Positions 11,566-22,359 of a stretch of 64,000 nt of DNA are shown here, in pieces. The number at the start of each line of letters is the position of its first letter. The first letter of the stretch is position 1. Below the pieces are notes generated by a model. It did not search any database. It saw only the letters and a program-made list of their open reading frames with translations, and was not told the origin of the DNA. This DNA comes from Pseudofabraea citricarpa (taxonomy: Eukaryota; Ascomycota; Leotiomycetes; Helotiales; Dermateaceae), in NCBI GenBank assembly GCA_029641185.1, contig JAPWGK010000034.1, positions 186,001-250,000 on the forward strand. Direction: 5' to 3'. A program made the translations under genes and the position numbers.

Positions 11566-12311
11566 CAAAAAAAAAAGAATGGTTCCAATCCCTGTTTATA
11601 ACAGTCAGTATCTCTGCCTTCACATTTCATATTACAAATTTGATTGTAAAGGAATTGTCTCGGTAAAGATATTTATTTCTTTCCCATGAAATAATACATG
11701 TTGTAAGGTGGGATCGGACCACTCAGAAAACCATGAAAGTGTGCTTGAGATTTTATTGTTTCGTCATGTTCCCCACTGTAGCCATCCTCGATACGCCGTA
11801 AGGCCATCTCTTTTCATCATCGACAATTTTTTTTCGCTTATACAAGCGAAAAGCGGAGAAGAAATGAAATGAAGAGGCTTACCATTGCGCCATCGGATAA
11901 ACAATGATCCGTTTGTTTACTTAAAATTTTTTTATTTACACTTATATAAGTTCCTAGGGACCGGTTAGAAAGGTTGAGTCGTATTATATTTAAATTTTAC
12001 TTAGACGCATTATATTACCAAGTCGTTTTATAAAGCTTTAAGAAAGTAGAAGACTTAAGATTCTTATAATATTAGTAGAGCGAGTTTCCAGACTGTCTAG
12101 ACTAGGTAACGTTGGTTAAATATATTTGAAAAGGTTTTCTATGATGTTTTATAATCCTCGTATCACATTTTCATATCACTTAAAGCAGGTATGATGATCA
12201 AAGATCATAGCGATATTTACTGATAATATTATAAGGATTCTCATTGTTTAGTGAACTTCTAAAGCTGATTTCAAATTTCTTTACTTTGAAGAAGCATTTG
12301 TTAGACGAGTA

Positions 12312-14883
12312 CTAAAAGTTTAGCCCAATATTTGAACTCCAATCATCATATTCCCAGCCAGGTATTGTGAATATGTCTTGTGCAGCATCCAACAGCCATG
12401 CATCCATTTGACTTTGGCTCCCAATTCCTTCTCCCTCATTCATATCCAAAGGCGCACCAAAATCGAATAATAAATTGATATCATCCGAATAATCAGCTTG
12501 ACCAGCACTCACGTCGTTGCTTCTCTCGCCACCTAAGCTATTTGCCGACTCGGGGACTGATTTCGGCAGTTGTTGATCTGGTAGTTTCGCTCCTGTATTT
12601 GAGATGGTGGTCTGACTTTTCATTTTATTGCGAGGTTGCGATGGCCGTCGTTGCTCTCCAATTCTTTCTGGTAACATCCATTCCTGGGCCAAGAGTTTGA
12701 GGGCGTGGAGGGCTCTAGAGCTCCATGACCATGCTGTGCTCATTTCTTGCAAGGCTTTAATGCAGGTTTGAAGATGTCGTATACCTTGCTTTCGAATTAA
12801 GAGGTCGGTAGATGCCACATCTATCAAATGCGTTATAGCTGCGGTGAACGTGTTATGCACCGTGACAATAGGAATGAGGCGCTGATTTAAAATTAACTTC
12901 GACATATCAATAAAGAGGTTTCAGGATTGATAGTACATACCAAGGTATAATGATACTGATATGCTTGTAGGAGTTTTGCGATTTCAGTTGCAGAGTGCCT
13001 ACATGTCTGCATGTGGTGATTTGTGTCCGTCGAAGATGCAGAAACAAGTGTAGAACTAGAACATCGCTTCGAGATCAAAGGTCTATGAAGCAAGTTTTGT
13101 GTAACATGATATTGGATGCTATGATTTGGTTCAGATGGGTTGGTCTTTCGCGGCTAGAATGCAGAAATCTGACTCACTGCAATTGATATATATGCGGAAG
13201 TGCTGCAATCCGCGATGAAACTGGGAGGCGAAGATAGCTAGGCAAAGCGGAGTAGAATGCATGCAAATTGACGTCTGCCTTGGCAATTACGTGCTCTATG
13301 TCACTCTTGGATAGCCTACTATTCGGAGCATAGCTGAAAAGCACCTAGTTAGTAAATATGGATGGGTCAAATCACCTTGAAATCGGCGCACATACATTTG
13401 ATCCAAGGCTTCTGAGGCGATGCGTAAATTCTCGCAAGAATACCATGCAGTTGAAGCAATTCTTGAGTGGGCTCCAAGTAGATTCATGTCACTATCCGCG
13501 CATGGTACCCATGGGCCAAGTTCAGCGTCATGGCTCAGCGTTGGCTTTGGACAAGTTATGTCGCAACTTTTAGTTGTACCTGGTCGGCCTAAGCCCATTG
13601 CAAAGAGTCTGAGTACAGAATTAGTAGAATTTCATTTAGACGCGAGAAGATGTCTCACTTGTCAAGTGCATAACAACCCCACCATGTTACTTTCCTCACT
13701 TCAAAGTCCTTGGTAGATATAAGACCCGCCTTGACCCAACGAGAGCAATCAAGGTTTAGCCCCAGATTATAGGCCATTCTTGTTGCCATACCTATATGAA
13801 AATTAGTGACATTTTATGGTACATACGTCCCTACTTACCTGAATAAAGCCAGCCTCTAGCTTCCTTATTCTCTGACATTGCCCTGAGCGACATCAGTGCT
13901 GCAGCTTGAGTAGTGGCAGTGGTAGCGGCTTCGCTTTCGTAAAGAAGTAATACGTGGGCCTTCTCCGAAAAGGCATCGCCGGCTGTATTAGGATCATCTG
14001 GATCTGTTCGCAATTCGATGCGATCCGAGTAACGAGATGCAAGTGCAAATATCGCTGATAACAGAAGAGGTGTACAATATTTGCCTTCCTTTGTATTTCG
14101 GAAGTCCTCGAGAAAGGCAGCCTTATGCACGACATAACTCCAAGGATTTTGCCATCTCCAATATAAATCTAGGAGATGTTCCTGCAATTCATCCGAGACA
14201 GTCACCTCTTTACCAAGCTTTGAGACAGCTGATAGGCCGCGGTCCTGTGCCCTGGCAGAAACTGGGCGGACGATCTCGCCCATATGCCCGTGAAGAAGGT
14301 TAAAATTACTTTGGGAACCAAAAAAGCGAAACTGTCCATCCTCACCAACATTTAGACGACCAACCATATTGGTGACCTCCTCTAACGGATCTCTCTGAGG
14401 TTTATCATCTGATTTCCTGGCGTAGGAGGCATCTGAGTCCGTGCTATCGTTCTCTGAGAGGGCATCATTGGGGTCCTCGGAGGTTGGCAATGTTTTCCCC
14501 ACCGAAGTGAGTTGTTCCTCTAACAGCCTTATACGAGCTTGAAGCGACTCGACGTATCTTTTACTTGGGGGTCTTTATTGAGAATTTAAGCAAAGTCCCA
14601 AGGGAAACTGTGAAAATGACTTACTTCCGTTTGCTGTCTCCTTGCTGATATTCACAGGCTATCCCCCTCTGGACGCAAGACCCACAGTTAGGCTTTAAGC
14701 CATCACACTGAAGCGCTAGTTAGATAAGATGGAGACGTGCATACTAGGGGGGCAAGGCACACTTACGCGCATGCGTTTCGCTCGACATCCTGAGCAAGCT
14801 ACAGAAACCCGTTGCCTCTTCTTGGCTCCGTCGAACTGTCCACCAGCGGTTTCACCAGCACCAGCGTAGAACGCAGTAGCCAT
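12312..14883 (-). CDS. Zn2Cys6 transcription factor with fungal-specific TF domain
   Basis: This is a nuclear DNA-binding regulator. There are eight exons on the minus strand: 14767-14883, 14625-14707, 13839-14563, 13659-13791, 13396-13608, 13178-13333, 12941-13118 and 12312-12881. They give 724 residues in one frame. The zinc cluster is Cys30-x2-Cys33-x6-Cys40-x6-Cys47-x2-Cys50-x6-Cys57, in ACSGCRAKRMRCDGLKPNC. It is followed by a linker and coiled-coil-like helix (YVESLQARIRLLEEQL). The middle-homology region has the typical ARGWLYSG/MATRMAYNLGLNL and GLGRPG motifs across exon junctions, and the acidic C-terminus may activate transcription. Exon sizes 83, 133 and 156 match those of the regulator at 29851-32889, so the two are probably paralogues. 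It lies tail-to-head beside the nitrilase, an obvious candidate target. Family certain; targets inferred. Confidence 0.88.
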
Positions 14884-15437
14884 CGATCAAGCCGACCAGA
14901 ACAATTGTATAGGAAAACACTTGATTATTTATTGACCGATGTTGTTCGTACTTTTTGGCGTGATTTAAGTTCCGAGGCTACGGGAGGGGTCGGATCCACG
15001 TGCTTAGCGTACAATTGAAAATGGATCTCAGATCAAACTTTAACATACTTTTGCTTCAACAGATGAGATAATGACATAGAAAAAGAGATAGAACATTATT
15101 TTTGCAACACTAAGATCGTTTTGGTGGTGTTTTGATGGTGATATTAGCACAAAGCTCAAAAACACTATAGAGCCTTTTGATTTCAACATTATTCCGAACT
15201 AACTAAGAACAAACCGAACCATCAATCATGACAGCGATTTTTATTTTCCACCGAAAATACTTTGAATGCAACTAAATGAAAAAGATATGTTATTTAACAT
15301 CTATTCGAATTATCTTAATTAGGTATAATAACCAGGAATGTATAATATGTGTTTTAATGTTAAATATAACTTGTGAATTATGGAAACGTATGGAATTAGT
15401 GTGTGCTACCGAATCAAGTACAATATCTGTGATTTAT
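14884..15437. other. Intergenic, promoter side of C6 regulator
   Basis: This 554-bp AT-rich spacer lies between the regulator start and the nitrilase stop, both minus strand. It should contain the regulator promoter and nitrilase 3' UTR. No further gene was seen. Confidence 0.5.
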
Positions 15438-16502
15438 CTACTCTTCATCAACAAAAGAGACCGGCTTAGCTGCATGTCTGTTGACCTTCAAGCTCAACTG
15501 ATCAGGTCGAGAGTAGTGTCCAACTACGTCAAGGTTCTGCTGTGCAATTCTCTTCTGCTCGAGATCAACCTCTGCGTATAGGATGCCTTCTTCGCCCGCT
15601 CCAAGAGCCTTAACAAGGGGCTCTCCGAAGGGATTGTAGATCATGCTAAAGCCACCGCCCGGGCATTGTGCAAATGCAAAGTCTTTAAGTCCATTCTTCT
15701 CCTTGTTCTTTTCCGTCATGATCTGAGTGCAAATCATAACGAAGCAAGCACCCTCCATGGACATAACCTGGGAAAATCTTCCACAATTAGTAGCTGTAAT
15801 ATGGCCAGGCCAGTCGGAACCCTCAATCTTCTCCCAAATCAGGGGCCAGCTGGAGACATGAATTTCCACATCTTGAGAATACTCATAGTATCGAAGCAGA
15901 GTTTGTGTGTGCTCCCAGCAGTTGAGCCCACCAATATTCCCAAAAATAGTGGGAACGACCGTCTTGAGAGACTCGCCCTGTCCATCGCCCCAGTATCCAC
16001 GCTCAACGTGAGTTGGCTTTATCTTGCGGCGGTGGTGGACAACGGTCCCATTCTCATCAATGAATGACTGACGAAATTTAGTCTGCGGTCTGGGAAAATA
16101 ATTGAGAGAAATACCTGAGCAATGTACAAAGTGCCTCGGTAACGCTCGCTATATCCCAAGACACAGAACATTCCCGCTTCCTTCACTGCAGCGCAAATTG
16201 TCTCCATTTCTGGAGACTCTTTAACGAGCGAATTTTGGAAGTATTCATTCATGAATGCTGTGTTTTCAGTCGGGGATTTAGCCCAAATACTCCTGGCCGC
16301 AATTAAATACTGCCTCGGACGATATTGGTTAAACTTGAACTTACCATGGATATCCAGGGATCCAAACTTCTGGAAAACCGATTACGTTTGCACCCTCCTT
16401 TGCAGCATCGTTGATTATTGTGACTGTCTTCGCAACGCCGGCCTGCAAGTCATTCCAGCAAGGTTCGGCTTGGACAGCGGCGACTTTAACAACTTTGCCC
16501 AT
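15438..16502 (-). CDS. Nitrilase (CN-hydrolase superfamily)
   Basis: Nitrilases hydrolyse organic nitriles to carboxylic acids and ammonia. There are three exons: 16345-16502, 16115-16292 and 15438-16067, giving 321 residues, the usual fungal size. The catalytic triad is visible: Glu45 in [11 protein letters not shown], a Lys in [13 protein letters not shown] (about residues 127-129) and Cys162 in [10 protein letters not shown]. The LNCWEH context is shared by nitrilases and fungal cyanide hydratases. The segments [10 protein letters not shown] and [13 protein letters not shown] look more like nitrilase than cyanide hydratase, but the substrate cannot be read from sequence. For intron 1 the acceptor CCAG at 16293-16295 is used because the earlier AG gives a stop. 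The gene is divergent from an MFS transporter and downstream of a C6 regulator, consistent with a small nitrile- or ammonia-acquisition unit. Confidence 0.88.
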
Positions 16503-17275
16503 TTTGAGAAGGTTTGTTTGCGAGGCTATATAAACTGAAGATGGTTGTAAATAGTCAAGATAAGCCTGAGCCTAGTGGAATCAAATGATTGATGTGAGGT
16601 GAAAAGCATTGTTGGCGACATGGCCTTCTATATAAATTCTCTCTAGACTAGTATTCTGCAGGGACAGTCTTAACACCGGAAGCTCAATATCCTATCACCA
16701 TGGCGGGGCATCGAATCACAGTTCAGCCTATTTTGTTGGGGGCAGAAGACCCTCGGATACTGTTAATTCAATTCAAATCCCGAGACCCCAATCTGTTTGC
16801 CGAATCGGTTAGGATCATCTACCACCTGCAGCTAAGTGATCCGGGTAAATATTTTCCTATCTGGAAATGCAGTGGATCTTGGCGTCGCGCTCGCTTAGCT
16901 CAAGATACAACAGATAGGGAAAGCATTATCCTATCGAAAACCCTATTAATCGAAGGCTACGAACAACGGTCTTGGATAATATTTCGATTTATCTTTTAAG
17001 TTAAACTTTTCCATTTGCCTTATTGGCCATTTCGCAATTTTCCACAGCGATAGCAGAATTTCCTTATCTCTATCTCCTCGGATTTGACGGATAGGGACTT
17101 ACCTATCTCTTCAGATGATGCAACTAGGCTGGAATTGATAATGTTATACCTAGCTAAGTACCTAAGTAGCTATAGATAAATGAGCAAGAATATATAAATG
17201 GTAAGCCTCTACAACTCCAGAGGGACTCAAATTAATTTCAGTGTTAGTGTCATTGTCATACAACACAGACAAACT
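16503..17275. promoter_or_regulatory. Divergent promoter nitrilase / MFS transporter, with CGG-N6-CGG
   Basis: This 773-bp intergenic region lies between divergent starts. It has CGG-N6-CGG at 17079-17090, a plausible Zn2Cys6 half-site pair, and a TATATAAA-like element at about 17190 upstream of the plus-strand ATG. A TATATA-like element also lies at about 16630 for the nitrilase. The ORF at 16700-16999 has no recognisable domain and is treated as chance. Regulator binding is inference. Confidence 0.5.
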
Positions 17276-19127
17276 ATGACCGCACCAATCATGTCTTCTC
17301 CCATAACCACGCAAGAGAAAATCAGCAGTTATAATGCTTTGGTGAGCTTCAACGACAAAAAAGTTGACCTTGATATTAGGCTAATATTTAGAAAGATCAT
17401 TGCTTTCGCCACATTCGGTAGCATCACATACGGTTGTAAGTAATCTGTGTTTTTGGAAAGGGCTCTGTATTACTTTTTCATTCTTGACTACATTTTAATA
17501 CTTGCTTTGGAAGCACAATTATTTGCCTCACCTAGCCTGACTGTCATATTCGTCCAGATTGTGCAGCAATTATTGGTACCACACTTGGCCAGCCTAGCTT
17601 TTTATCATATTTCGGCCTTGATACCGCCAGCAATGCACCTCAAATCATCGGTGCTGTCAACGGACTTTTCCAAGGCGGCGGGCTCTTGGGAACGTTCTTT
17701 GGCGGATGGCTTGGCGATAGAGTAGGTCGTTGTAAGGCAATGTTTATTGCATGCATATTTTGTGTGGTTGGTGGAACACTACAAGCTGGATCGGTGCACA
17801 TTGCGATGTTCTTAGTTGCACGCTTTATCACTGGTTTTGGAGTGGGAGCTTTGGTAATGTTGGTCCCACTGTGGCAGAGTGAGGTAGCTCCGCCTCATGC
17901 TCGCGGACTCTTGGTTGGCTTGCATGGTAAGCTTCTGGCAACGACTTTCCTGCAAAGGAGCAAATGACTAAACATTATCTAGGTGTATCAATTCTGATGG
18001 GTTATGCTTCATCAACATGGATTGGTGTTGGCTTCTTCTACGTCAATGCAGGGGGTGCACAATGGCGTATTCCTCTTGCAATTCAGGTGCTACCTGCGAT
18101 CATCCTTGCTTGTGGTATCTTTTTCATTCCAGAGTCCCCCCGTTGGCGCAAGTCTACCTCTCAGACCACCAAAATGATGTAGATTTCTAACGGATATATA
18201 GTTATTGCAAATGGCAAAGTAGACGAAGGAAGAAGTGTCCTTGATAGAATCCATCGGGGGCCTGCTGAATCCGAAAATTCGTTGGCTTATAAGGAGTTCA
18301 ACCAGATTCAATCACAACTAAATGTCGATAGATTACTGCCGTCATCGTGGACTTCCATCTTCACAGTACCCCATTATAGAAAGCGGGCTATCATTGGATT
18401 CATCACATTACTTGCGGGACAATTGACAGGGACCTTGGTAATCGCGAATTACGGCCCATCTCTCTACGCAACTTTGGGATACGGTACTGCAGAAACTCTT
18501 ATCATATCTGGAGGCTGGATTACCGAAGGTTTATTCGCAAATATGCTCAATGCCTATCTCTTGGATAAAGTTGGCCGTAAATGGCTTTTGATGGTCGGCT
18601 TTGGTGGATGCTGCGTGGCCCTCATTGGGGAGGCTGTTATGCTTGCACTTTTTCAAGGCACATCCAATGCCGCAGGAAATAGTGCTGGTGTGTTCTTCTT
18701 GTTCTCACATCTTGCATTTTATGGTACTTGCATCGATGCCTCAACATACGTTTATGCTTCCGAGATCTGGCCGACACATCTCCGAGCCAAAGGCTTTGCT
18801 GTCTCCGTTTCGGGCTTATTCGTTGGCTCTTTGGTCCTTTTGGTCTCAGCTCCAACCGCATTTCAGAACATTGGCTGGAAGTTTTATCTTGTCATGATTG
18901 TGGCTACTTTCCTAAACATTTTCATCGTAGCTTTATACTTTCCTGAGACTAAAGGTCTTCCTCTAGAAGAAGTGGGAATGCGTTTTGGAGACAAGGTAAC
19001 CATGCAATTGAATGCTCAGGTGGTTGATCAATATGATACAATTGTTGGTACCTCCCTGGAAGTGGATAACGAGAAGCAGCCGAGCAAGAGCGCAATGACA
19101 AGCGATTTACTAAAATCAGGAAGCTGA
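17276..19127 (+). CDS. MFS sugar-porter-type transporter (contains a GC-AG intron)
   Basis: This plasma-membrane symporter of the major facilitator superfamily has four exons: 17276-17435, 17558-17926, 17983-18147 and 18202-19127, giving 539 residues. Sugar-porter signatures are seen: GWLGDRVGRCKAM in loop 2-3, the RFITGFGVGALVMLVP helix, FIPESPRW before the central loop, LDKVGRKWLLM in loop 8-9 and YFPETKGLPLEEV near the C-terminus. The third intron (18148-18201) begins GCAAGT and ends ATATAG. No GT donor keeps the frame, and reading through gives a stop 12 codons later. It is therefore a GC-AG intron, which joins PESPRW to LIANGKVDEG as the family requires. An alternative start is ATG 17291. 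Divergence from the nitrilase suggests shared control. The substrate (sugar, quinate or another polyol/acid) cannot be decided. Confidence 0.88.
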
Positions 19128-19895
19128 ACTGCTGATACGATTCAGAGAAAATCCCGAGAACATAGTTTAGAGGACAATTTAGTATTCAAAATTTTGTTAA
19201 GTTATCACAACGCGTAAACAATATAGCATAATTTAATTCAAGGCTTGATTGCGGAGATTTATATACTTTGAACTACCCTAAATCGACAACTTGAACACCC
19301 GTTAGACTATGAACATATCCGAACAAGTTTGATACCTCTTGTTGATATTTCTACACATATTTCCTAACTACCAGGTGAAATCCGCCCATATCTAACCCTA
19401 AAGGCTGTCCTTTAAAGTAGTCAATTCGATTCTAATTAGAGTTACATATTACTTTTTCCAAATTTTCTATCCTGCTTCAAGCAGAATATCGTTTCTTACA
19501 TACTTCAAATAGAAGCTCGATTTAATTGATGACCCTTGTACAAAACATTAACCACGAATGATATAAGCTTATTTTTAATTTTTTATTTCTAACTCAATCG
19601 ATAAATCCGCCTCTGAAATTGATTTAAGTAAACAGATTCGGCAGAAAGTGTGAAAATATACAAAATATGCAAGTCTAGAAGTAATTGAACGTCATTAAGG
19701 GCTTGATATTCATCCTTCTACGAATAAGTCTGCTGATGGGCATTTCAATTCAGGTGAGAAAGCAGCGTGACATTGGTTAGAAGATAATAATATTTTAAAT
19801 AATACTACAAAATTTCCCGAGTTATAATGCTAGCTTATCTTAAGCGTAGCAGTACTTGCGGTTAATGCAACGATACACAGCTTGTGCAATGACTT
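19128..19895. other. Intergenic between convergent transporters, no gene seen
   Basis: This 768-bp AT-rich spacer separates the stop codons of two convergent MFS genes. No ORF with domain features was seen. Both 3' UTRs should lie here. Confidence 0.55.
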
Positions 19896-21589
19896 TCAAA
19901 GTGCTTTCTCATCAACTTTCTCATCAATTGTCTCGCCAACTGTTTCATCGCCAATATTCAACTGTACTTCCGGAGTGTAAATAGGAGCATTTTTCTCCTC
20001 CTGGTCCCCAAAAACAATCGACATCTGCTCAAGTGTGTGCCCGCGGGTCTCGGGATAAAAGAAGAAGGAGATGATACCATAGCAGATCAGAACAGCTATA
20101 AACACAAAGTAATACTTCCATCCAAGTGCGTCTAGTGCAATGGGATTGACAAACACGTTGAATATGACAGCCAGGACTGTGGAAACCCACACCAAACTCA
20201 GACCACGGCTGCGAAGACGATAAGGCCAGATCTCCACAGGATATGCCAGGAGTAATGGAGTTCTAGAGGTCAGATCAGTCAGTGATTGCAAAACTCACAA
20301 ATATAATGTCTTTCAACTTACAAGCAAATGTCATATCCGGCGTAGTAAACGAACAAGAATGGAACCACAGCCAACCCAGTGCCTGAGGCACCAGTAGCAG
20401 CAAAAGAGCCGGTGAGACCAGTAATTACGACGAAGCTAATGAGCATGATGATGAATGATAATAGGTAGAGCAATTTTCTCCCTAACCTGTCGATTAGTAT
20501 GCTCGCCGCTACACTGAACATCAGATTCCAGATTTGGAGACAACCTGAAATTAATGTTTGATCCCTGACACTTGTGATGCCCACAGTCCGTAGAACGAGG
20601 GCCAGATAGTATGAAATAACACCGTTTCCTGTCCATTGTGCAAAGAATCCCAATGTAACGGTAATAAAGAAGCGCCATCGATTACTTCGAGTGCTGAGCA
20701 TTTCTGCATAGCTAGCACTGTTGCGAGATGAGGACTCGGCCATGATTGTTTCCTGAATCTCAGCGAACTCATATTCGACGAGTGGTGAGGAGACAGCATC
20801 ATTTGCATGAATTTTATTGAGGATCGCGCGAGCTTCTTCTGCTCGGTCAACAGAAACAAGCCATCGTGGACTTTCAACAGAAAACCACAATCCTGGCATT
20901 GCTGCAAGTGGGCAAACAATCTGGAGGATGCATGGTACTCTCCAAGCCATAGAGTCGACATAATTGCGGGTTGCGAAAACTGCCCAAGCTGAGATAATAC
21001 TGCCGAAAAAGAATCCGCACGGATAAAGAGCACTAGCAATGCTACGATGAGTAGGATATGCAATTTCAGCAATCAACAGTGGTGCGGCATTACCGTAGAT
21101 GGCAGTCGCAAATCCCAGAATGAAGCGCCCGCTGATAAACATACCGGGATTCTTTGCAGCCGCCTGCAATGCTGTTGCGAGCGAAAGGAAAACCAATCCG
21201 AAGTACAGGGTTGGCTTTCGGCCAAATCGAGTAGCCGCCCAGCTTGATATTGGGGCTCCAATGCCAACAGCCGCCCAGTACACGACGTTGATGAAACCGA
21301 GCCATGCTCCTGCGGGTTGATTCATAAAGTCATTCCATTGTGTCAAAGACTGCAGACCATTCATCAATGAGCCATCATATCCATTGGCGGAAGCTATCTG
21401 AAATCAGTATTGGAGTGATATGAGAGCAGTTTGATAGGGCCTACCGAACAGACTCAACGACAAGATACAGAAATTCAACTTCACTAGGTGGATTTGACGA
21501 TACCACGATGGAGCATTCTCTGGCAATACAGCTGCTACTTCTGAACCAACAGCCCGAAGGTTGAATGCTTTTGACTTGTCAGATTTCAT
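19896..21589 (-). CDS. MFS sugar transporter, lactose-permease-like subgroup
   Basis: There are three exons on the minus strand: 21445-21589, 20322-21393 and 19896-20262, giving 527 residues with about 12 membrane helices. Motifs seen are SSWAATRFGRKPTLYFG, GRFILGFATAIYGNAAPLL, SVESPRWLVS, ILIDRLGRKLLYL and YPETRGHTLEQMS. Together with YDIC/LTPLLLAYPVEIWPYRLRSRG across intron 2 they place it in the fungal lactose-permease/hexose-transporter-like branch. ATG 21589 is preferred to an in-frame ATG at 21664, because the extension is a Phe/Leu-rich stretch unlike family N-termini. For intron 1 the acceptor ATAG is needed to keep frame. The gene is divergent from a C6 regulator (22360), which may control it. 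The substrate is unknown. Confidence 0.87.
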
Positions 21590-22359
21590 GTTGTTCGATG
21601 TTCCGAGCGGAAAATGCTTCAGATGAAGTAGAAAAGAAAAAAAGAACACAACGGAGGAGCACATAAAGAACTATTTAATGTTTTCTAACAACTCTCTTGC
21701 GTTTAGGTACATGGACTCTAATCTAGCCGTCCAATGGTTACTATGTCATAGGTATAGAGTAACGCCTGGCCAAGAGGCTATCAATAAAGTCTGAAATTGT
21801 TATCTGATAGGGTAATGCTTATCCTGGTTGTTGTCACGAAGTGTGATTACCAGCCATTTAAGCGACGGTTTTTGATAGACGATGGGTACCAATGAAAATA
21901 CAGCAGTACAGACATTTCTCACTTTATCTCGAAAACATACCGCACTAATTAAGCTAGCATGACCTATTTTGGCTTGATAAGAGCAAACTCCACATAATTC
22001 AAAGGCTCACAAATCCCCAGGAGAAGGGAATAACCAGGATGGAAATACGAACACGAAAACTCGGTGTCTAGGTCACGGGACGGGGAGTTACGGACTTCGA
22101 TCGGGAGCATGTTCCAACTAGCCAATCAAACATACCAAGACAACGCCATTAATCTCTCATATCCACTAGGAAATAAGCGACCCCGTACTTCCGCGATGAA
22201 AATACCCTAACTCTTCGTGCTTCCTTCTTTCCCCGTCTGCAATCATCCCCTTCTTGCAATTGAGCTCATTACCCTGTTTACCTTGTATCTACCCTCCGTT
22301 ATTTCCGCAATCCTTGTAATTGGGTCACTTGTTAGTTTCATTTCCCTACCGATGTAGAG
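21590..22359. promoter_or_regulatory. Divergent promoter MFS / C6 regulator with triple CGG direct repeat
   Basis: This 770-bp spacer lies between divergent starts. CGG occurs at 22081, 22091 and 22102 as CGG-N7-CGG-N8-CGG. Direct CGG repeats are typical DNA targets of Zn2Cys6 dimers. Autoregulation and control of the transporter are plausible but not shown. Confidence 0.45.

Larger units (their letters stand above)
10096..12311. other. Gene-free, repeat-bearing spacer
   Basis: This 2.2-kb stretch has no supported coding sequence. The first 200 bp should carry the threonine synthase promoter. It contains a CT/GT microsatellite and a G-rich tandem repeat (both listed separately). From about 11,900 to 12,300 it is AT-rich with short poly-T runs, as in decayed intergenic or repeat DNA. 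It marks the border between housekeeping genes and the transporter/regulator region. Confidence 0.6.

Noticed and set aside
16700..16999. 99-codon plus-strand ORF between nitrilase and MFS
   Set aside because: No domain, no splice partner, and it lies in a divergent promoter.
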